DNA of 64,000 nt from JAWKWH01 sp963669285 (GTDB taxonomy: Bacteria; Pseudomonadota; Alphaproteobacteria; Rhizobiales; Rhizobiaceae): assembly GCA_963669285.2 (NCBI GenBank), contig CAXXSI010000028.1, forward strand, positions 1 through 64,000. The letters run 5' to 3'. Within the stretch, counting starts at the first letter, position 1, and every line of letters starts with the position of its first letter. Under the pieces are notes generated by a model. That model was not told where the DNA came from and did no database searches. It was given only the letters and a program-made list of their open reading frames with translations. The translations under genes were made by a program, and so were the position numbers. Shown one piece after another: positions 9,182 to 16,726 of the stretch.

Positions 9182-10024
9182 TTGATCGTCCAGCCCTCAC
9201 TCTTGAAGGCCGATGCTTATCGGATTCGATCCAAAGTTTTCGTTTGCGGACCGGGTTATTCTTCAGGGAACATCGTGGTTCGCGATTTGGCGCGTGATGC
9301 TCTTCTTTCGGTACCCAATGTCGATGCGATTTATGGGGAGGATATTGAAAAGCAATTACAATACAAACAACAGGGTACCGACCTACAAACGCTTGAAGCT
9401 CGATTTGCGCACGATGTTGACTTCACACTATTGATCCTCGAATCTCCCGGTTCCATAGCTGAACTTGGTACATTTACACAGCTGCCCGGAATACGCGAGC
9501 GACTAATTGTTCTGCTTTCAAACCAATTTTATCGTACTGAAAGTTACATTGCCAGAGGACCATTAAGTCTTCTTACTAATTCTAATCCAAATAGTGTTAT
9601 TTACTTTGACCCTAATAAAAGTAAAGATATGATTGAAAGAGTTCGATATCCGTTGACATTTTATAAATACGCACACTATCTCAAACGTTTTGATTACTTG
9701 TACAATACAAGATTGCGATATCAGAAGCAGGCTGGAGGTTATTCGTCTTATATAACTCCAATACGTACAATGTATAACATGGCGGTCACCTTGATTTCGG
9801 TGCTCGTCGGAGAGCGCCCAAATTATGCAGATTTACTCTTGTTGTCAGGCCTTGCACCGAAGCAGCTGAATGGAGCACTACATAGTTTAATCTCATTGGA
9901 GAAAGTCGGTAAGGTTGGTTCTGGTCGGTATAAATCAATGACAGGATTCCAAGAAGAGCTGTTTGAACCCTTCAGTTCGACCGCAATAAGCAGATTACGT
10001 GCCGAAACACTAGCCACAGCTTGA
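9182..10024 (+). CDS. retron effector: nucleoside 2-deoxyribosyltransferase-like N-glycosidase with C-terminal winged helix (RcaT/Eco1 effector-like)
   Basis: The start is TTG 9182, six bases after a clean AGGAG. The 280-residue product has an NDT-like Rossmann domain at about residues 17-145: VFVCGPG at the nucleotide loop, IYGEDI, and ESPGS (87-91) with AELG (93-96). These match the catalytic block ESPGSxxELGAF of the Eco1 and Sen2 (RcaT) effectors. The C-terminal part (about 195-255) looks like a winged helix (GERPNYADLLLLSGL, then LISLEKVGKV), and the end RLRAE also matches Eco1. In known systems this toxin is held by the RT-msDNA complex and, when phage triggers release, degrades NAD or nucleotides and stops growth. 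Here that role is inferred from homology and from the RT gene downstream. Composition is clearly AT-richer than the flanks, with many ATA, TTA and AAT codons, indicating transfer. Confidence 0.87.
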   Translation: MIVQPSLLKADAYRIRSKVFVCGPGYSSGNIVVRDLARDALLSVPNVDAIYGEDIEKQLQYKQQGTDLQTLEARFAHDVDFTLLILESPGSIAELGTFTQLPGIRERLIVLLSNQFYRTESYIARGPLSLLTNSNPNSVIYFDPNKSKDMIERVRYPLTFYKYAHYLKRFDYLYNTRLRYQKQAGGYSSYITPIRTMYNMAVTLISVLVGERPNYADLLLLSGLAPKQLNGALHSLISLEKVGKVGSGRYKSMTGFQEELFEPFSSTAISRLRAETLATA

Positions 10025-10054
10025 CATATTGCAGTCCGCGCATAGTCTGGCCGA

Positions 10055-10200
10055 ATTCCTAGCAAATCCCCTTTGGGGAGACGCAATGTAATCGTTGCGG
10101 GCACGCGAAGTACGCAGAAGCCTGCCAGAAAATCGACACAAAAGAGCTCTTCGCACTTTTGCGCGATTATCTGGCATCGATTGAGAGCAGAAGTAGGAAT
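10055..10200 (+). ncRNA. candidate retron msr-msd non-coding RNA
   Basis: Between effector and RT lies a fold with retron geometry. The a1 arm ATTCCTA (10055-10061) pairs with the a2 arm TAGGAAT (10194-10200). Directly after a1 comes TAGC, so G10062 is the expected branching guanosine, as in Eco1 where the arm ends TTA before GC. Then come short msr-type hairpins: TCCCC-TTT-GGGGA (10067-10079), CGCAA/TTGCG (10082-10099) and a weaker GGC/GCC one (10100-10122). A long msd-type hairpin follows at 10124-10175: GCCAGA/TCTGGC, AATCG/CGATT and AAAAG/CTTTT stems with an 11-base loop. The arms are short (7 bp, then G-A mismatches). Positions are from base pairing seen by eye; no covariation test was possible. 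Confidence 0.65.
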
Positions 10201-11131
10201 GAGTGCAGCGGGGCAATGTAAGGATCTAGTCTCAACGGCTGATTACTTGGGTTTTGCCCCGCAGCACATCTTCTATCTGGTTGGAGATCCGAGTCGACAC
10301 TACGTCCGTATTGAGATACCGAAAAACTCAAACCCAGACGAAGTTCGCGAAATTGATATTCCAAGTTTGGAATTAAAGGGTATTCAACGAGCAATTCACC
10401 GAAAGGTTTTGGCGGAAGTTCCGGTCGGTGACGCTACACACTCTTACGTGCCCGGTCGTTCGATACTGACAGCGGCGAAACAACTATGTCCCGCGAAAGC
10501 AGTACTCAAGGTGGACATTCAGGACTTTTTCCCGTCGATCACTTTCAAAAGGGTTTTAGGTTTGTTTAAGTCGCTGGATTTTAACGACAAAACTGCGTTC
10601 GTCCTCACTCGACTTACGACAATGGACAATCGAATTGCCCAAGGTGCGCCGACAAGCCCCACTATTTCTAATCTTATTGTTCGCAGCCTGGACAAACGAC
10701 TTTTAAATCTCGCGGCTAAATGGGAGCTAGGATATGTACGTTACAGTGATGACATGTTTTTTTATAAGGATAAGAACTTTAACCACTCGAGGTTAGCGCA
10801 GATTGTCTACGAGGTGGTGAAGCGAAGCGGATTTGATGCAAATACCGAAAAAACAAGGTACCATCCCAATGGATTGCCCCGAATAACTTTGGGCTTGCTC
10901 ACGCATGGTGATCACCCGAGAATTCCTGGTCCGCAACGGCGGGTTTATAGGTCTCTATTTTTCAAGGCGTCGCGGAATATCCATTGGGCATACAAGAATC
11001 AGGAACACCTTCGTGGAGTTCTCGAATGGTATAAATCTGTTAATGGCCGAGACGATACCTACCTTAACTATCGCTCAATATTAGATAATGTAGCCCGACT
11101 TCGCCTCCACGATTCCTATCAAAGTAGGTGA
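10199..11131 (+). CDS. retron reverse transcriptase
   Basis: A 310-residue RT, the usual retron length, if started at ATG 10199. Upstream in-frame TTG codons lie inside the RNA. Motifs in order: YVPGRSIL (83-90); motif A VDIQDFFPSI (105-114) with the first catalytic Asp; motif B QGAPTSPTISNL (148-159); motif C YSDD (182-185) with the two other Asps; then RITLGLL (228-234) at the place of the retron VTG thumb motif, which contacts the msr. YSDD instead of the common YADD and TLG instead of VTG are unusual. The enzyme should copy the msd part of the adjacent RNA into branched msDNA. The start codon overlaps the a2 arm by two bases. Composition is AT-rich like the effector, so both belong to one transferred unit. 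Confidence 0.93.
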   Translation: MSAAGQCKDLVSTADYLGFAPQHIFYLVGDPSRHYVRIEIPKNSNPDEVREIDIPSLELKGIQRAIHRKVLAEVPVGDATHSYVPGRSILTAAKQLCPAKAVLKVDIQDFFPSITFKRVLGLFKSLDFNDKTAFVLTRLTTMDNRIAQGAPTSPTISNLIVRSLDKRLLNLAAKWELGYVRYSDDMFFYKDKNFNHSRLAQIVYEVVKRSGFDANTEKTRYHPNGLPRITLGLLTHGDHPRIPGPQRRVYRSLFFKASRNIHWAYKNQEHLRGVLEWYKSVNGRDDTYLNYRSILDNVARLRLHDSYQSR

Positions 11132-11171
11132 CAGCGATCTCACTGAGCCTCCCCGATTGCATTGGTCCACC

Positions 11172-11324
11172 CTATTGTTGAGCGTATCGAAGGGCCAGCG
11201 TTCGAGGCTTCGGTGCCAGTTTCTTGCCACGCAGAATGTCCCACAATGCGGCCTCGGCGTCGGTCGGCGCATTGCGCATCGCGCGGGCGAATTGGCGCAT
11301 GCGTGGTTGGACAGTTTTGCGCAT
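11172..11324 (-). pseudogene. N-terminal fragment of a DUF559 (Vsr-like) endonuclease-domain protein
   Basis: A 50-codon frame from ATG 11324, with AGGGGGG upstream. It reads MRKTVQPRMRQFARAMRN, then APTDAEAALWDILRGKKLAP, the characteristic start of DUF559 proteins (Arg-rich segment, TxAExxLWxxLRxxxL). After LAP the similarity stops and the frame ends about fifteen residues later at 11172. Intact family members are roughly 115-120 residues, so only the first third remains. The rest was not found on the far side of the retron. It probably marks a gene broken when the island formed. Confidence 0.5.
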
Positions 11325-11387
11325 TTGATGTTTCCCCCCTCTGGCAAATTCTAAGGGTTAGCTGCGCTAACGCCATAACCCAGCCCT

Positions 11388-11488
11388 AAGCCCTCGCGCC
11401 AAGCGCGCTTCGGGCGTTCATCCCTTGAAAAGCGTTGCTTTCCATTCGCGTTCCGCGAACCGGGCCTCACCCCCCTCAAGGGGGCGAA
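11388..11488 (-). repeat. half copy of family B element, inverted relative to 8336-8574
   Basis: This stretch is the reverse complement of 8338-8439, with one substitution and a one-base difference in the final G run; it starts at AAGCCCTCGCGCC and ends at the CCCCCCTCAAGG terminal repeat. It carries one end and about 75 interior bases only, so it is a truncated copy. With the full element on the left it brackets the retron, the DUF559 fragment and the leader region. Confidence 0.85.
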
Positions 11489-11554
11489 AAGGGAAAATCT
11501 TATCCACGCTTCCAAACCCTGCCTTACCCTGTCCGGTTAAACGGAAAGGCGACC

Positions 11555-12211
11555 ATGGACTGGGAATTGGCAATCAGGAAAAACCGGCAGGCGCTGGCGA
11601 TGATCATCGCCGGTCTGATCGCCCTGGTCGACGGCGCCGAGATGCTGCCGCGGCCGCTGCACCGCTTCGTCTGCCGCGTTTTGCGGCCGGCGGAATCGGC
11701 CTTGCGCCGGCTGATCGTCATCGTCGCGGCAGGTCTGCGCCGAAAGGCCGACCCAGCCGAAAAGGGCGCGGCGGACAAACGGCCGCTGCCGGATTTTTCA
11801 AGTTTTTCCCGTGGACAAAACCGGGCTGCCTTCGCGCTGATCGACCCGCGCAAATCTTTCGGCGGGTCCGGCCGGGTGTTTCGCCTGCCGGTACCGGCTG
11901 GCGCGCTGCCGCAGATTTCCGTGCCGGGGCTGACGGATCGCATTGAGTGGACAAAACCCGATGACCGGCTGGAGGCGAAAACGCTCAGCCGCCGCATCGA
12001 AAAACTCGAGCGCGCGCTCAAAACCCTGCCGCGCCAGGCAAGGCGGCTGAACCGGCTGATGCTGCGGCGCGCCAAGGCAAAACCCGGCCCCGGACGGGTC
12101 GGGCCGATCCGCCCCGGCCATCCGCCGGGCCATAAAAAACACCCGCGCCATCCGGTCGACGATCTTCTGCGCGATTGTCACGCACTGGCGTGGAATTGCG
12201 GGCTGCCATAA
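11555..12211 (+). CDS. conserved hypothetical protein with one N-terminal membrane segment
   Basis: ATG 11555 follows GGAAAGG at good spacing; the longer frame upstream reads through the repeat and is not used. The 218-residue protein starts MDWELAIRKNRQALAMI with a short hydrophobic helix (ALAMIIAGLIALV). It then has a strongly basic, Pro/Arg-rich body (RLNRLMLRRAKAKPGPGRVGP) and ends near a CHALAWNCG segment. It sits about 45 bases upstream of parC on the same strand and could be cotranscribed. I do not recognise a functional domain; it looks like a lineage-specific membrane-anchored protein. Confidence 0.65.
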   Translation: MDWELAIRKNRQALAMIIAGLIALVDGAEMLPRPLHRFVCRVLRPAESALRRLIVIVAAGLRRKADPAEKGAADKRPLPDFSSFSRGQNRAAFALIDPRKSFGGSGRVFRLPVPAGALPQISVPGLTDRIEWTKPDDRLEAKTLSRRIEKLERALKTLPRQARRLNRLMLRRAKAKPGPGRVGPIRPGHPPGHKKHPRHPVDDLLRDCHALAWNCGLP

Positions 12212-12256
12212 TTCCCCCACTTGCCACGAATCACCGTAACCGCTAACCCGCCAGCC

Positions 12257-14509
12257 ATGGGGAAAAGCCTTGTTCCGCCGGGCGGCGGCGATGAAAACGA
12301 AATCGAAGCGGTCGATCTGAAAGCCGCACTGGAAGAGCGCTATCTCGCCTATGCGCTGTCCACGATCATGCACCGCGCGCTGCCCGATGTGCGCGACGGG
12401 CTGAAACCCGTGCACCGGCGCATCCTGCACGCCATGCGTATCCTGCGGCTCAATCCCAACGACGCCTACAAGAAATGCGCCCGCATCGTCGGCGACGTCA
12501 TCGGCAAGTTCCACCCGCATGGCGACCAGGCGGTCTATGACGCGCTGGTCCGGCTGGCGCAGGATTTTTCCGTCCGCTACCCGCTGATCGACGGCCAGGG
12601 CAATTTCGGCAATATCGACGGCGACAATGCCGCCGCCTACCGCTACACCGAAGCGCGGATGACCGAAGTGTCGGTCGAGCTGCTCGAGGGCATCACCGAG
12701 GACGCCGTCGATTTCCGCCCCACCTATAATGAGGAGGACGAGGAGCCGGTCGTCCTGCCGGGTGCCTTTCCCAACCTGTTGGCCAACGGTTCGTCGGGCA
12801 TCGCCGTCGGCATGGCGACATCGATCCCGCCGCACAATGCCGCCGAACTGTGCGACGCGGCACTGCATCTGATCAAGCACCCCAACGCCACCATCGAAAA
12901 GCTGGTCGGCATGGTGCCGGGGCCGGATTTCCCCACCGGCGGCACGATTGTCGATGACCGCGCCTCGATCCTCGAGGCCTATACAACCGGCCGCGGCGGC
13001 TTTCGCGTGCGCGCCCGCTGGCAGCAGGAAGACCAGGGCAGGGGCACCTGGGTGATCGCGGTCACCGAAATTCCCTACCAGGTGCAGAAGTCGCGGCTGA
13101 TCGAGAAGATCGCCGAACTGCTGATCGCCAAGAAACTGCCGTTGCTCGAGGACATCCGCGACGAGAGCGCGGAAGATATCCGCGTCGTGCTGGTGCCGAA
13201 GAGCCGCTCGGTCGATCCCGGCGTGCTGATGGAATCGCTGTTCAAGCTCACCGACCTGGAAAACCGCATCCCGCTCAACATGAACGTGCTGTCGCGCGGC
13301 AAGGTGCCCAATGTGCTGTCGCTGCGCGACGTGCTGCGCGAATGGCTCGACCACCGCCGCCAGGTGCTGCTGCGCCGCTCGCGCCACCGGCTCGGCCAGA
13401 TCGAACACCGCCTCGAAGTGCTCGGCGGCTATCTCGCCGCCTATCTCAATATCGACGAGGTGATTAGAATCATCCGCGAGGAGGACGAGCCGAAAAAGGT
13501 GATGATGGTCCGCTTCGAGCTGACCGACGTGCAGGCCGAGGCGATCCTCAACATGCGCCTGCGGGCGTTGCGCAAGCTCGAAGAGTTCGAGATTCGCAAG
13601 GAGTTCGACGGGCTGACCGCCGAGAAGGCCGAGATCGAGACGCTGCTGGCATCGGAGGAGATGCAGTGGCAGACGATCGCCTGGCAGATCGGCGAGGTGA
13701 AGAAGAAATTCTCCAAGGACACCGAGCTGGGCGCCCGGCGCACCGATTTCGGCGAGGCGCCGGAGCACGATATCGAGGCCATCCAGCAGGCGATGATCGA
13801 AAAGGAGCCGGTCACCGTCGTGGTTTCCGAAAAGGGCTGGCTCAGGGCGATGAAGGGCCATCTGTCGGATTATTCGGCGCTGTCATTCAAGGAGGGCGAC
13901 AAGCTGAAGCTCGCCTTCCATGCGCTGACCACCGACAAGGTGCTGATCTTCACCACCGGCGGCAAGATCTACACCATCGGCGCCGACCGGCTGCCCGGCG
14001 GGCGCGGCCATGGCGAGCCGGTGCGCATCATCGTCGACATGGACAACGACCAGGATATCGTCACCTGCTTCGTGCATGATCCCCGGCGCAGGCTGCTGCT
14101 CGCCTCGCATACCGGCAACGGCTTCATCGTGCCGGAGGGCGATGTCGTCGCCAACACCCGCAAGGGCAAGCAGGTGATGAACATCAAGGCGCCGGACGAG
14201 GCCAAGCATTGTGTGCCGGTGGCCGGCGATCACCTCGCCATCGTCGGGTCGAACCGCAAGATGCTGATCTTCCCGCTGGCCGACATTCCCGAAATGACCC
14301 GCGGCAAGGGCGTGCGCCTGCAGAAATACAAGGATGGCGGCGTCCGGGACATCAAGACGTTCACACTTGCAGACGGCCTGTCGTGGCACGATTCCGCCGA
14401 CCGCACCTTTACCAAGGATGCAAGCGAGCTTGCCGAATGGATCGGCGCCCGCGCCGCCGCCGGCCGCATCGTGCCCAAGGGCTTCCCGCGTTCGGGAAAG
14501 TTCAGCTGA
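12257..14509 (+). CDS. parC: DNA topoisomerase IV subunit A
   Basis: A 750-residue protein from ATG 12257. The N-terminal breakage-rejoining domain has LAYALSTIMHRALPDVRDGL (28-47), then KFHPHGDQAVYDALVR (84-99) and AAAYRYTEARM, which carries the active-site tyrosine Y130. A coiled-coil gate and a C-terminal beta-pinwheel with shortened repeats follow; the shorter C-terminal domain and absence of a GyrA box favour ParC over GyrA. The enzyme decatenates daughter chromosomes with ParE, which is not in the window. Q91 and D95 occupy the positions of E. coli Ser80 and Glu84, a natural variation in the quinolone-binding pocket. Confidence 0.93.
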   Translation: MGKSLVPPGGGDENEIEAVDLKAALEERYLAYALSTIMHRALPDVRDGLKPVHRRILHAMRILRLNPNDAYKKCARIVGDVIGKFHPHGDQAVYDALVRLAQDFSVRYPLIDGQGNFGNIDGDNAAAYRYTEARMTEVSVELLEGITEDAVDFRPTYNEEDEEPVVLPGAFPNLLANGSSGIAVGMATSIPPHNAAELCDAALHLIKHPNATIEKLVGMVPGPDFPTGGTIVDDRASILEAYTTGRGGFRVRARWQQEDQGRGTWVIAVTEIPYQVQKSRLIEKIAELLIAKKLPLLEDIRDESAEDIRVVLVPKSRSVDPGVLMESLFKLTDLENRIPLNMNVLSRGKVPNVLSLRDVLREWLDHRRQVLLRRSRHRLGQIEHRLEVLGGYLAAYLNIDEVIRIIREEDEPKKVMMVRFELTDVQAEAILNMRLRALRKLEEFEIRKEFDGLTAEKAEIETLLASEEMQWQTIAWQIGEVKKKFSKDTELGARRTDFGEAPEHDIEAIQQAMIEKEPVTVVVSEKGWLRAMKGHLSDYSALSFKEGDKLKLAFHALTTDKVLIFTTGGKIYTIGADRLPGGRGHGEPVRIIVDMDNDQDIVTCFVHDPRRRLLLASHTGNGFIVPEGDVVANTRKGKQVMNIKAPDEAKHCVPVAGDHLAIVGSNRKMLIFPLADIPEMTRGKGVRLQKYKDGGVRDIKTFTLADGLSWHDSADRTFTKDASELAEWIGARAAAGRIVPKGFPRSGKFS

Positions 14510-14563
14510 CGCTTACGCGAAGTTGATTTGTCCGCGAGCAGGCCGCTCGGCTAGCGTGGCCGC

Positions 14564-15097
14564 ATGATGATCCGGATTGTCCTAGTCCTTGCTGCACTCG
14601 CCGTTTTCGGCCCGGCCGAACCGGCGATGGCCAACGGCCGCGATTGGCAAAGCTTGCAAGGTTTGCTGACCGATCAGCCGGCAATTGGCGGACAAACTGC
14701 CAGTCCGGTTCCGGTGAAAGGTCCCGTTGTCGTGACGTTCTTTGCCTCCTGGTGTCCGCCGTGCACCGACGAGTTTTCCCATCTGAACGAACTGGTCGAG
14801 CGTGAGGGCGAAGGCGTGTCGGTGCTGGCGATCAACCTGTTTGAGGATTTCGGCGGCAAGAAGAACCCGGCACGGATGACCCGGTTCGTCGAGCGGACGG
14901 CGCCGCGCTTCAACCTGATCGAGGGTTCGGAAGCCATCCGAATGGCCTTCGGCGACATCGACCGCATTCCCACCGTCGTGGTCTATGGCAGGTCGGGCCG
15001 CGAAGTCTGGCGTTTCGTGCACGAGCGCGGTGCCGAAAAAACCCACGCGACGCTGGAGGACCTGGCCGCAGCGCTGGAATTGGCGCGCGCCGACTGA
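14564..15097 (+). CDS. TlpA-like periplasmic thioredoxin
   Basis: A 177-residue protein with a signal peptide (MIRIVLVLAALAVFGPAEPA) and a thioredoxin fold containing FFASWCPPCTDEF (about 65-77). The CPPC active site and the following FSHLNELVE match TlpA/ResA-type disulfide reductases that keep cytochrome c or copper-site cysteines reduced in the periplasm. The cis-Pro segment is DRIPTVVVYG. It starts 54 bases after parC. Its natural partners may be the nearby cytochromes, but that is inference. Confidence 0.87.
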   Translation: MMIRIVLVLAALAVFGPAEPAMANGRDWQSLQGLLTDQPAIGGQTASPVPVKGPVVVTFFASWCPPCTDEFSHLNELVEREGEGVSVLAINLFEDFGGKKNPARMTRFVERTAPRFNLIEGSEAIRMAFGDIDRIPTVVVYGRSGREVWRFVHERGAEKTHATLEDLAAALELARAD

Positions 15098-15101
15098 GGC
15101 T

Positions 15102-15806
15102 TCAGACTGAACGCGTGATCCCGCCATCCACGCGGATATTCTGGCCGGTGATATAGCTTGATTTGGCGGATGCCAGAAACGCGATCAGCTCGGAAACTTC
15201 GCGCACATCGCCATATCGGCCCATGGGAATGCGCTCGCGCCGCTCATCAGCCTCCGGCAGGCTGTTGATGAAGCCCGGCAGCACGTTGTTCATGCGGATA
15301 TTGTCGGCGGCGTACTTGTCGGTGAACAGCTTGGTAAACGCCGCAAGCCCGGCCCTGAATACGCCGGAAGTGGGAAATGTCGCCTCCGGTTCGAACGTTG
15401 CGTATGTTGAGATGTTAACGATCGATCCGGCGCCCTGTTTCTGCATGATCGGAGTGACAAGCCGGGTCATGCGAATGACATTGAGCAGGTAGACTTCCAT
15501 GCCGGCATGCCAGTCTTCGTCGGAGATCGACAGCACATCGCCCTTCGGCCCGTGGCCGGCGCCGTTGATAACCGCGTCGATGCGGCCCCAGCGTTCCATC
15601 GTGCCGTCGACCAGGCGTGTCAGGTCATCGGGTTCCTGGTTCGAGCCGGTGACACCGAAGCCGCCCATCTCTTCGGCCAGCGCCTCGCCCTTTCCGGAGG
15701 ACGACAGGATGGCGATCTCAAAACCGTCCTCTCTCAGTTTCTTGGCCGCATCGGCGCCCATGCCGCTGCCGCCGCCGACAATAATCGCCACTCTGGTTTC
15801 TGCCAT
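15102..15806 (-). CDS. SDR-family oxidoreductase
   Basis: A 234-residue short-chain dehydrogenase from ATG 15806, with AAGGAG upstream. The cofactor loop VGGGSGMGADAAKKL (10-24) is a GxxxGxG variant, followed by NGAG (about 89-92). The catalytic Tyr is in STYATFEP; there is no standard YxxxK, since the residue four on is Glu. The C-terminal ITGQNIRVDGG is typical. The missing Lys and nonstandard Tyr context suggest a divergent or non-catalytic SDR. It is divergent from the TetR gene across a palindromic operator and is therefore probably repressed by that TetR protein. Confidence 0.82.
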   Translation of the reverse strand: MAETRVAIIVGGGSGMGADAAKKLREDGFEIAILSSSGKGEALAEEMGGFGVTGSNQEPDDLTRLVDGTMERWGRIDAVINGAGHGPKGDVLSISDEDWHAGMEVYLLNVIRMTRLVTPIMQKQGAGSIVNISTYATFEPEATFPTSGVFRAGLAAFTKLFTDKYAADNIRMNNVLPGFINSLPEADERRERIPMGRYGDVREVSELIAFLASAKSSYITGQNIRVDGGITRSV

Positions 15807-15985
15807 GAAATGCTCTCCTTGATGCGCTGTGTGTAGCGCATTGGACGTAAACCAAATCCGGTTCAATCAATATCCTTTGATGTGTCAGGTCAATTTCGCT
15901 TAACCGATCACTAACCATCAAAGGCGACTGCAGTGCCAAACGGGCGAATACATCAGCATTCACGAATAAATGACCGCTTCGATCG

Positions 15986-16034
15986 TTGACAGAGCGAACG
16001 TTCACTCTCATATACGCGAATGAACGTTCGCTCT
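15986..16034. promoter_or_regulatory. TetR operator: 14-bp inverted repeat overlapping a promoter
   Basis: AGAGCGAACGTTCA (15991-16004) and TGAACGTTCGCTCT (16021-16034) are exact reverse complements, and each arm holds the palindrome GAACGTTC. TTGACA (15986-15991) and CATATA (16009-16014) form a good promoter for the rightward tetR-RND operon, with the first arm lying between the two boxes. A repressor bound here would block tetR and its operon, and probably the leftward SDR gene too. Operator assignment follows from position and symmetry. Confidence 0.75.
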
Positions 16035-16047
16035 TTTGAGGCCGGAT

Positions 16048-16719
16048 ATGGAAGACACAGCCACATTGAACACGCCTGCGCCCGATGAGGCATCGCCGCC
16101 GGTGTCGAGGGCCAAACGGCGCGAGGCCCAGACCGCGCGCATCATGGACGCCGCAAAGAAGTGCTTTGTACGCTCCGGATTTCAGGGCGCCTCAATGAAT
16201 GAAATCTGCCGCGAAGCCGACATGAGCCCCGGGGCGCTGTACCGCTATTTCCCGTCCAAGGAAGCCATTATCGAGGCCATTGCCGAGGCCGACAGGGCAG
16301 AGGATGCCGAGATGCTCGAGCGAATGCTCGATAATCCCGACGTTGTCGACGGGTTCGTATCGGCGGCGATCGCCCATCTCAAACATGTTCACAACAGCGG
16401 CGCGGCACCCTTGTTCACCGAAGTTCGGGCCGAAGGCATGCGCAACGAGGCGGTCCGCAAGTGCTGCGAAGCGTCCATGCAGCATGTGGGCAATTCAATC
16501 CGCAATTACCTGCAATCGGCGATCGACCGCGGCGAAATCAATCCGCGCGCACCGCTGGATATTCTTCTTCCGGTGATGATGGCGATCGGCGAGGGCCTGG
16601 TGCTGGCAGACCTGCCTGCCAAGGGTATCCCGGTCTCTGAAATCGAAAAACTGATGAGAGCAGCGGTAGCTGCCAATTTGCGTCCGGTCGGCAAGCAGCC
16701 GAATTCGGTTGGGGAGTGA
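16048..16719 (+). CDS. TetR/AcrR-family repressor
   Basis: A 223-residue regulator from ATG 16048. The N-terminal helix-turn-helix is at about 25-75: AKKCFVRSGFQGASMNEICREADMSPGALYRYFPSKEAI, split in the usual TetR way. The variable C-terminal ligand domain follows. The gene ends eight bases before the RND membrane-fusion gene and is preceded by a 14-bp inverted repeat over its own promoter, so it should be autoregulated and control the efflux operon and the divergent SDR. The inducing ligand is unknown. Confidence 0.92.
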   Translation: MEDTATLNTPAPDEASPPVSRAKRREAQTARIMDAAKKCFVRSGFQGASMNEICREADMSPGALYRYFPSKEAIIEAIAEADRAEDAEMLERMLDNPDVVDGFVSAAIAHLKHVHNSGAAPLFTEVRAEGMRNEAVRKCCEASMQHVGNSIRNYLQSAIDRGEINPRAPLDILLPVMMAIGEGLVLADLPAKGIPVSEIEKLMRAAVAANLRPVGKQPNSVGE

Positions 16720-16726
16720 CAAGACA

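Noticed and set aside
11798..13861. Leftward frame of 687 codons
   Set aside because: Antisense to parC; composition typical of a shadow frame.
15640..15655. GGTTCGAGCC tRNA T-loop-like word
   Set aside because: Lies inside an SDR gene; no cloverleaf around it. No tRNA was found anywhere in the window.
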